From: Azorinus chamasolen
Lineage: Eukaryota; Mollusca; Bivalvia; Cardiida; Solecurtidae
Length of the DNA stretch: 64,000 nucleotides
Direction: 5' to 3'
Assembly (NCBI GenBank): GCA_963576725.1
Contig: OY755241.1
Span: forward strand, 57,905,071-57,969,070
The translations under genes and the position numbers were made by a program. The notes beneath the pieces were generated by a model, which was given only the letters and a program-made list of their open reading frames with translations, did not search any database and was not told where the DNA came from. Of the stretch, positions 58,766 to 64,000 are shown piece after piece; within the stretch, counting starts at the first letter, position 1; each line of letters begins with the position of its first letter.

Positions 58766-58994
58766 TTAACTCATTCGCTCATATTGACGACTTTTGACGA
58801 CTCTGAAAATGTCACTTTGTGAAACCATTGTGATAAATAGAGCATTTGCTCCTATAGGAGCAAATGCTCTATTTATCACAATAGTTTCAAACTACAAAAT
58901 TCTAAAATTTTCCTTTTCTCTAGTTAATGCTCCTTTTCGGCAGATTTATTCAAAGAGGGTGTATCTAAACATAACCCATGAGGTAATGGGTTAA
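58766..58994. mobile_element. MITE family C, complete
   Basis: TTAA at 58766-58769 and 58991-58994. Core GATAAATAGAGCATTTGC-TCCTATAGGA-GCAAATGC, nearly perfect. Starts 4 bp from the SINE head. Confidence 0.92.
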
Positions 58995-59038
58995 CAGTTC
59001 TATAGAGACCTTTCTGTACTTTTGTTGAGAAAAAACCT

Positions 59039-59185
59039 TTAACCTTTAGCTTGCTGAGCAAATTATTTTTTCCGGAATTTTTCACCTACCACATTTTCAA
59101 AATTCAAGCTATACTGAATGTGTCTACCAAAATGAAATTAGGTTATCAAACAGTTTGGATCCTGATGAGACGCCGAGTTACTCGT
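59039..59185. mobile_element. MITE family F, truncated in the core
   Basis: TTAACCTTTAGCTTGC at 59039; text matches 3655-3874 through GATGAGACGCCGAGTTACTCG, then breaks into unrelated GC-rich sequence. Confidence 0.8.
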
Positions 59186-59404
59186 GAATGCCCCGACATG
59201 ATGACCGACGAAGGGCAGGCCATCGTCGACGATTTATACATAACCTGGTGGAGACCATACAGTTTAGTAAATACAATGTAGTAAAAGTCATACTAGGCCA
59301 AACGTCTGATACGGTTTTTACACAGTGTTTTTAATATGGTTTTAACTGATCGAGAACATTAAAACAGAGGTTTCAGATTTTATCAATTTTCAGAATTTAT
59401 CCTT
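59186..59404. other. GC-rich patch then AT-rich spacer
   Basis: 59183-59250 (GATGACCGACGAAGGGCAGG and following) is unlike the surrounding DNA and replaces the second half of the family F element. Origin unknown. Confidence 0.4.
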
Positions 59405-59555
59405 ATCAATTCTGAAGGGTGGTGATCCCCCGAAAGCAAAAATTGCAACACAAAAAGAGAAAATTGCAGACTCGGTTTTATTGAGTCTGTTCATGAGCAG
59501 TAATTGAATGTGCAACACTGCTCACGCCCCCTAGCACCGGCTTAAGCGGTATTCA
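59405..59555. repeat. Unclassified dispersed repeat (CGAAAGCAAAAATTGCA)
   Basis: Fourth copy; nearest to 3465-3570 at its start (AATTCTGAAGGGTGGTGATC) and to 54598 at its end (CACTGCTCACG). Confidence 0.78.
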
Positions 59556-59863
59556 AGTCTCATGTGTGTGTTTGGCAAAGAGACTGGTCTAGATACACAT
59601 TGATTGCAACCTACTAACCAATATTTTGGTCTTTATCTAAACTCAAATAAGCCCGCCGTACATGTATCAATCATGATTTAATCATGATATTAATCGATGA
59701 TCTATCGCGAACATGTGCCGATGACGGAGACACTTATTTGGATTCGATTCCCAACACTAGTGCACACACTTCATTTATGCTTATAATCTTGACGTGGGTT
59801 GTCACGTGGCATCGCCTGTCAGATGTATGATGTCTGAAATAATGATGTCATAAATAGTTACAT
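59556..59863. other. No gene or clear repeat seen
   Basis: AT-rich spacer with an ATCATGATTTAATCATGAT palindrome at about 59669. Confidence 0.35.
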
Positions 59864-60113
59864 GTAACCATTCGCTTGCTGTTCAAGTCAATATACCTAC
59901 CTGTAAATAGTGAAGACCCTGATGAGACAGCTCCTGCAGGAGCTGTCTCATCTGGGTCTGCACTATTTACAAATTGATTGTGCAACCAGTGCACTCAACA
60001 GCAGTGATTGCACAGAGAAATATTTGTAGAGAGTGAAGATATATGTAATTATACCACAGGACATGGATAAAGAAACAGAAATGCATTTTAAAATTCAGCA
60101 AGAGAAGGGTTAA
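59864..60113. mobile_element. MITE family E
   Basis: GTAACCATTCGCTTGC (TTAA mutated) to AGAGAAGGGTTAA (60110-60113). Core intact. Confidence 0.9.
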
Positions 60114-60117
60114 TTAG

Positions 60118-60240
60118 ATTAATTTGTTATAATAGCACATGGACATATGAATTTTAGGCCATGGCAGAAACTGTAGAATCATATTTATATTTATACTATA
60201 AGCAAACAGAGCAGACCCTGATCAGACGGCTCCTATAGTT
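60118..60240. mobile_element. Family D half-element
   Basis: GCAAACAGAGCAGACCCTG then ATCAGACGGCTCCTATAG; stops exactly at the palindrome centre, the second arm is absent. Confidence 0.75.
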
Positions 60241-60415
60241 CTCTTTGAAAGTCACTAATATAGTTGAGCATACCCATTTCAAAGTTTATTACATTTTGCG
60301 TCGTTATTACAGTTTGCGTTAACAGGTTTTTCAGCATAATGTAATAAATCAACGCATTTTGTAATAATTATTACATTTTGCGTCATTATTACAGTTTGCG
60401 TTGCAACACCCATAA
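60241..60415. repeat. TTACATTTTGCGTC / ATTACAGTTTGCGTT repeats
   Basis: TTATTACATTTTGCGTC and TTATTACAGTTTGCGTT each occur twice at 60288-60405, with ATGTAATAAATC between. Unclassified. Confidence 0.75.
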
Positions 60416-60502
60416 GTGATATACGACTCATTTAGAGGTACAATACATAGCACCCATATCGTGCTGGAAAACATGTGTCTGCCAAAACTCTCATCTGGGT
60501 CC

Positions 60503-60578
60503 ATGCTTATCAAACTTTTTTGTTGAGTCTGAGTTTGTTCTCAAGCTTTTGATTGGTCAGATTTGAGCCAAAGGCTTT
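60503..60578. mobile_element. Family I half-element
   Basis: TTGTTGAGTCTGAGTTTG and TTTTGATTGGTCAGATTTGA; the second arm is missing after GAGCCAAAGGCT. Confidence 0.75.
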
Positions 60579-60970
60579 GCAAATGCCAACCAGGCCCCCT
60601 AAGAATGATACGGATTAAGAAACCACATACCTGAAACATTTTCAAAGTGAAATCTGAATTCTCGTTGGAAACACAAATTCTATGATTACACTCATCCGAA
60701 ATACTGTTTTGTATTAAATATATATATATCACGAAACGACCAAGACTGATACGCACTTGGGAGATTAAATAGTTTATCTCGTAGAACAGAAATGTGGTTA
60801 TACTTAAGGTCATAGGCAGAAAGTTAAGTGTTATTTTCAGTCTACAGTAGATTGTCTATTGGGAAAAATGCTCCTCCCATAGTGTTAAGAAAATACTGAT
60901 TTGTGACTTTCTCCCTGAAGGTGTTTAGTTCTCGTTATTCATAAATTTCTGTCTGTCTAAAATTGGATAT
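60579..60970. other. No gene; similar to 62537-62770
   Basis: 60730-60960 matches 62537-62770 (CACGAAACGACCAAGACT-like start, GGGAAAAATGCTCC, ATACTGATTTG, TGTCTGTC). Together they form another dispersed repeat. Confidence 0.55.
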
Positions 60971-61110
60971 TAACCCTTTCCGTGCTGAAAAGTTACAACC
61001 AAAAACTCTGATCTGTTTTTGACGCAGTGAGAAATAGCTTGGGTCCTGATGAGACGCCGAGTTTTTACTCGGCGTCTCATCTGGATCCACGCTGTTTTGA
61101 AATGCGAGTC
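60971..61110. mobile_element. MITE family F variant
   Basis: TTAACCCTTTCCGTGCTG at 60971; core GATGAGACGCCGAG-TTTTTA-CTCGGCGTCTCATC. Right end not seen. Confidence 0.8.
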
Positions 61111-61177
61111 GGGTAGCGCTTCTTGTGCAAATAGTCAGCTAGATGTTAGATATAATTTATCTTACCTTTTTATTATT

Positions 61178-61310
61178 ACAGAGCTACAAATAAAGATGCA
61201 CACCCAAATACCAAAATCGTCAATACTCCCAACAAAGCCAATACAGCCAATAGAGCCAATCTCTTCGAGACGATTCTAAAGAGTGGTCACTGTATATGGT
61301 TTGTTGTCAT
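61178..61310. mobile_element. MITE family A, degenerate
   Basis: CAGAGCTACAAATAAAGATG at the left; core CTTCGAGACGATTCTAAAGAG; the other arm is replaced by repeated GCCAATA. Confidence 0.65.
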
Positions 61311-61399
61311 TCTGCATATATGCTTCCTTTTGCAGTGTTTTTTTCTCATGCTCGTCGTATTACTTTTCGCTGTATGGCAAACTCTGTGTGGCGATGGCA

Positions 61400-61660
61400 T
61401 AAGCCCAACTCGCTCTTAATACGCATTGCAACGTCTTTGTAAACAGAGTTGACCCAGATCAGGTGGCTCCCATTGGAGCCGTCTGATCAGGGTCTGCCCC
61501 ATTTGCTTATGAAATACTTCAGATTACAGATATGATTCTACAGTTCTCATGCCCAAGACTTCCTGTAGTCATATGCCATTTACCATTATAAAAATGAATC
61601 TAATTAATATGCATCAGGTTGTTATTTCTTACATAAATATTAATGTAGTAAATTTGTTAA
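61400..61660. mobile_element. MITE family D, ends decayed
   Basis: Core GTAAACAGAGTTGACCC, GGCTCCCATTGGAGCC, GGGTCTGCCCCATTTGC at 61439-61506; flanks match other family D copies in reverse order. Confidence 0.75.
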
Positions 61661-61814
61661 GAAGGTAAGTTTGATGTATGGCATAAATATTCTTACGTAG
61701 GAATATCGTGTTAAAAATGTATAATTTTACACATTCCATAAAAAGGGTGAACCTACATTCTCGTTGGGAAAATCCTTTTGTCACAGATACATGTATCCAG
61801 AATACTGTTTTGTA

Positions 61815-62042
61815 CTAACCCATTACCTCATATGGACGCCTTTTGAAACCTCTGTAAAAGTCACTTTATGAAACCATTGTGATAAATAAAGCATTTGCTC
61901 CTGTAGGAGCAAATGCTCTATTTATCACAATAGTTTCAAATTACAAAATTCTAACATTTTCCTTTTCTCTAGTTAATGCTCGTTTTCGGTAGATTTATTC
62001 AAATAGATTGGATCTAAAATAGCATGTGAGTGTATGGGTTAA
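61815..62042. mobile_element. MITE family C
   Basis: CTAACCCATTACCTCATATG to GTATGGGTTAA (62039-62042). Core intact with centre CTCCTGTAGGAG. Confidence 0.88.
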
Positions 62043-62225
62043 ACCTTTCAACCCCGTATTATTAGAGTGAAATAGTCTGTCAATGTTGGCTATAGGTTCC
62101 AACCAGTATAAAAGGCTTAAACATGCTAGAAGTGGAGTTTGAATGACTAACAGAGCAACCCTTGACAGAGCCTTCTGATCTGGGTCTATTCTGTTTGCCA
62201 GTTCCAGTGCATAAAAGGGATAACT
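62039..62225. mobile_element. TTAA-MITE remnant next to a family C element
   Basis: TTAAACCTTTCAACCCCG then CTAACAGAGCAACCCTTG, GAGCCTTCTGATCTGGGTC and TTCTGTTTGCC, ending AAAAGGGATAA. Decayed family D. Confidence 0.6.
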
Positions 62226-62227
62226 AT

Positions 62228-62531
62228 AAATATACAGATGAACGATAAGGCGAACTTCGAGGGACCATACAAATTAGTTCGAGATAACATGTTCGAGTCA
62301 TCCGATTTCTAATCTGATCGATTTGTCAATACCACAGCTTTAATACAGGTCTAAAGTAATGCTGTAAGCTCCTGTAGGAGCTTTCAGCATTACTTTAGAC
62401 CTGTATTAAGCTCCCACATGTGTTTCTAGATATCAGTAGCGATACATTTTAAAGTCTGTAGTGTTAGTTTTGGAAGGACTGAACGTTTTGTTCGAGTTAT
62501 CCGAGTTCGAGATATCGCAGTTCAACTGTAT
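62228..62531. mobile_element. Pogo-like MITE with family B core
   Basis: CGAACTTCGAGGGACC on the left, GAGATATCGCAGTTCAACTG on the right followed by TA. Core CAGGTCTAAAGTAATGCTG, AAGCTCCTGTAGGAGCTT at 62345-62415. Confidence 0.78.
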
Positions 62532-62536
62532 CACGA

Positions 62537-62770
62537 TACGACCAAGACTTATAAGCACTGAGCTATTTAAATTGTGTTATCTCGCTTAACAAAATTGTGG
62601 TTATCCCTAGGTAATAAGCAAGAAAGTTAAGTGTTATTCCAAGTCAACAGTGGAATACCGGTTGGGAAATGGCTCCTTCCTTGGTGTTATGAAAAATACT
62701 GATTTGCGACACTTTCCGTTTAAGTGTGCAGATCTCATTATTCACGAAATTTTGTCTGTCAGGAATTGGA
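62537..62770. repeat. Dispersed repeat, partner of 60730-60960
   Basis: ACGACCAAGACTTATAAGCAC, AATTGTGGTTATCCCTAGG, GTTAAGTGTTATT, ACTGATTTGCGACA shared with the partner. Confidence 0.65.
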
Positions 62771-62814
62771 AATGAAATAGACGTGAGACATAATTTACTT
62801 CGTCTTATACAAAT

Positions 62815-62998
62815 AGTAAAACCTCGATTATTCGAATTTTCTGTATAAAATAATTTAGATACTTTTAGGCAGGTGGCTGCTTAATGCATGGTGAAAGAGA
62901 AGCTTTCTGCATGACTTTTGCCATGCATTAAGCTGCCACCTCTCTTAAAGATCGATAATAATACGTATTTTAGTGTTCGAATAATCGAGATTTTACTG
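62815..62998. mobile_element. MITE family B, core centre deleted
   Basis: TAGTAAAACCTCGATTATTC to GAATAATCGAGATTTTACTG-TA. Core arms GCTTAATGCATGGTGAAAG and GCATGACTTTTGCC with one arm of the centre lost. Confidence 0.85.
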
Positions 62999-63019
62999 TA
63001 CATCCTTATATATATATCT

Positions 63020-63190
63020 TTAACCATTTACTCCATAAATACGCATTTCAACATCTTCGCAAACAGAGACGATCCAGACCAGACGGCTCCTTTTGGAGCC
63101 GTCCGATCAGAGTCTGCTTAGTTTCCTTTTCATATAATACAGATATGATTCTGATGTGCCTGCCATTGCCATAAATTCCAAATTTTCGAG
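63020..63190. mobile_element. MITE family D, right end unclear
   Basis: TTAACCATTTACTCC at 63020; core GCAAACAGAGACGATCC, GGCTCCTTTTGGAGCC. Confidence 0.8.
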
Positions 63191-63914
63191 GGTGTAAAGG
63201 TAAAAGGTACTAAGTCACATCAGGTACATTTTGAGAAAAACGCAAAAAACTGTTTGCAAGTTCCCAAGTCCACAATTTGTTATATATTCAAAGTCAAGCT
63301 ATCTGGTTCAATACATTATGTGTAAACAAGTATGACTAGAAGGGTTTTTAAGTTATATGTTCATTTAAAGCTGAAAAAACAATAAGCTATTAAACATGTC
63401 TCCACATAGTTGTCAAATATGTAGTGGTAAATGGTACTAAGAGCACTTAGCACTTCATCCAAAGTAAACATTGTCAGGTAAAATGTACTAAGTGCATTTA
63501 GTACCTTTTACATCTTCGATACTGGCAGTTTTCGTACTTATGCTAAACGACTCATTATAAAAATGCTCAGCAATTACATTATAAATAGATCAGGTTTGAC
63601 TCTTCCATGTATATGAAGACCTATCTGGTTCCAGATATAGCCCACAGAATGTGGGACTAGCGTAAGATCTGGATTGTTTGAAAATGTTAGTCACATTCTG
63701 ATAACCTTTTGCAATACAAATAACAAAACATTCCACAGGAGAACTCATGACTGTGTTAGCAAAGAGAATTATATATTATGAGTTGTAAGTTTCAAGGAAT
63801 TGAAGGTTTACGTTGTAATATACATAATATTCATAGAAATAAAATGAATAAGAATCATTCTGCTATCAATTATCATTAAAGGTGTCCATGACACTACACT
63901 TTATCAGTGCCTGT
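63191..63914. other. No gene; AGGTACTAAG-type short repeats
   Basis: GTAAAAGGTACTAAGTCAC, AATGGTACTAAGAGCAC and AATGTACTAAGTGCATT recur between 63198 and 63510. Nothing else recognised. Confidence 0.4.
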
Positions 63915-64000
63915 TTAACCCTTTCCTTCATATAAACGCATTTTCATGCATCTGCAAAGAGAGCAGATCAAGATCAAATGGCTTTGATCAGGGTCTGCTC
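63915..64000. mobile_element. MITE family D, cut by window edge
   Basis: TTAACCCTTTCCTTCATATA at 63915; core TCTGCAAAGAGAGCAGATC then GATCAGGGTCTGCTC at the window end. Confidence 0.8.

Overview
The window is animal nuclear DNA, AT-rich and very repeat-rich. The most likely source is a mollusc, probably a bivalve. The evidence is tRNA-derived SINE copies of a type I associate with molluscan genomes and dozens of short palindromic DNA transposons (MITEs). The species assignment rests on memory of such repeats and is not proven here. I found no convincing host protein-coding gene.

The centrepiece is one nearly intact self-synthesising DNA transposon of the Polinton/Maverick class, a virus-like element, at about 32581-49641 (17 kb). 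It has long terminal inverted repeats made of minisatellites and a hairpin-forming outermost segment, flanked by TATATA on both sides. Its left arm (+ strand) carries a small unknown gene and a protein-primed family B DNA polymerase; a zinc-ribbon gene lies between them on the - strand. The rest is a tightly packed - strand block: integrase, a possible OB-fold protein, five small mostly membrane proteins, a packaging ATPase (frame broken), a probable double-jelly-roll major capsid protein, a fibre-like protein, a minor-capsid candidate and two larger membrane-associated proteins. One + strand membrane-anchored gene sits inside this block. Gene spacing is 1-20 bp, and almost every start codon lies in a TWAAAAAATG-like context. 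The gene set fits replication, integration, capsid assembly and genome packaging. Broken frames in the ATPase and ahead of the polymerase suggest a recently decayed copy.

The flanks (1-32580 and 49642-64000) are a mosaic of MITEs. Families are named here by their palindromic arm. A: GATTCTAAAGAGTGGTCA, ends CAGAG/CTCTG. B: CTTAATGCAGGTCAAAAGTA, ends CAGTAAAACC with TA target, pogo-like. C: GTGATAAATAGAGCATTTGC. D: CAAACAGAGTAGACCC plus AGATCAGACGGCTCC. E: GATGAGACAGCTCC. F: GATGAGACGCCGAGT. H: GATCAGACGCCGC. I: TTGATTGGTCAGATTTGAGC. Families C, D, E, F and H all start TTAACCC or a variant and end GGGTTAA, so they look like piggyBac-type MITEs with TTAA targets. Many copies are nested inside each other.

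Other repeats are a two-module satellite at 13862-15450, three further minisatellites, a ~650 bp segmental duplication (29682-30400 and 31094-31690), several long hairpins, SINEs, and some unclassified dispersed repeats.
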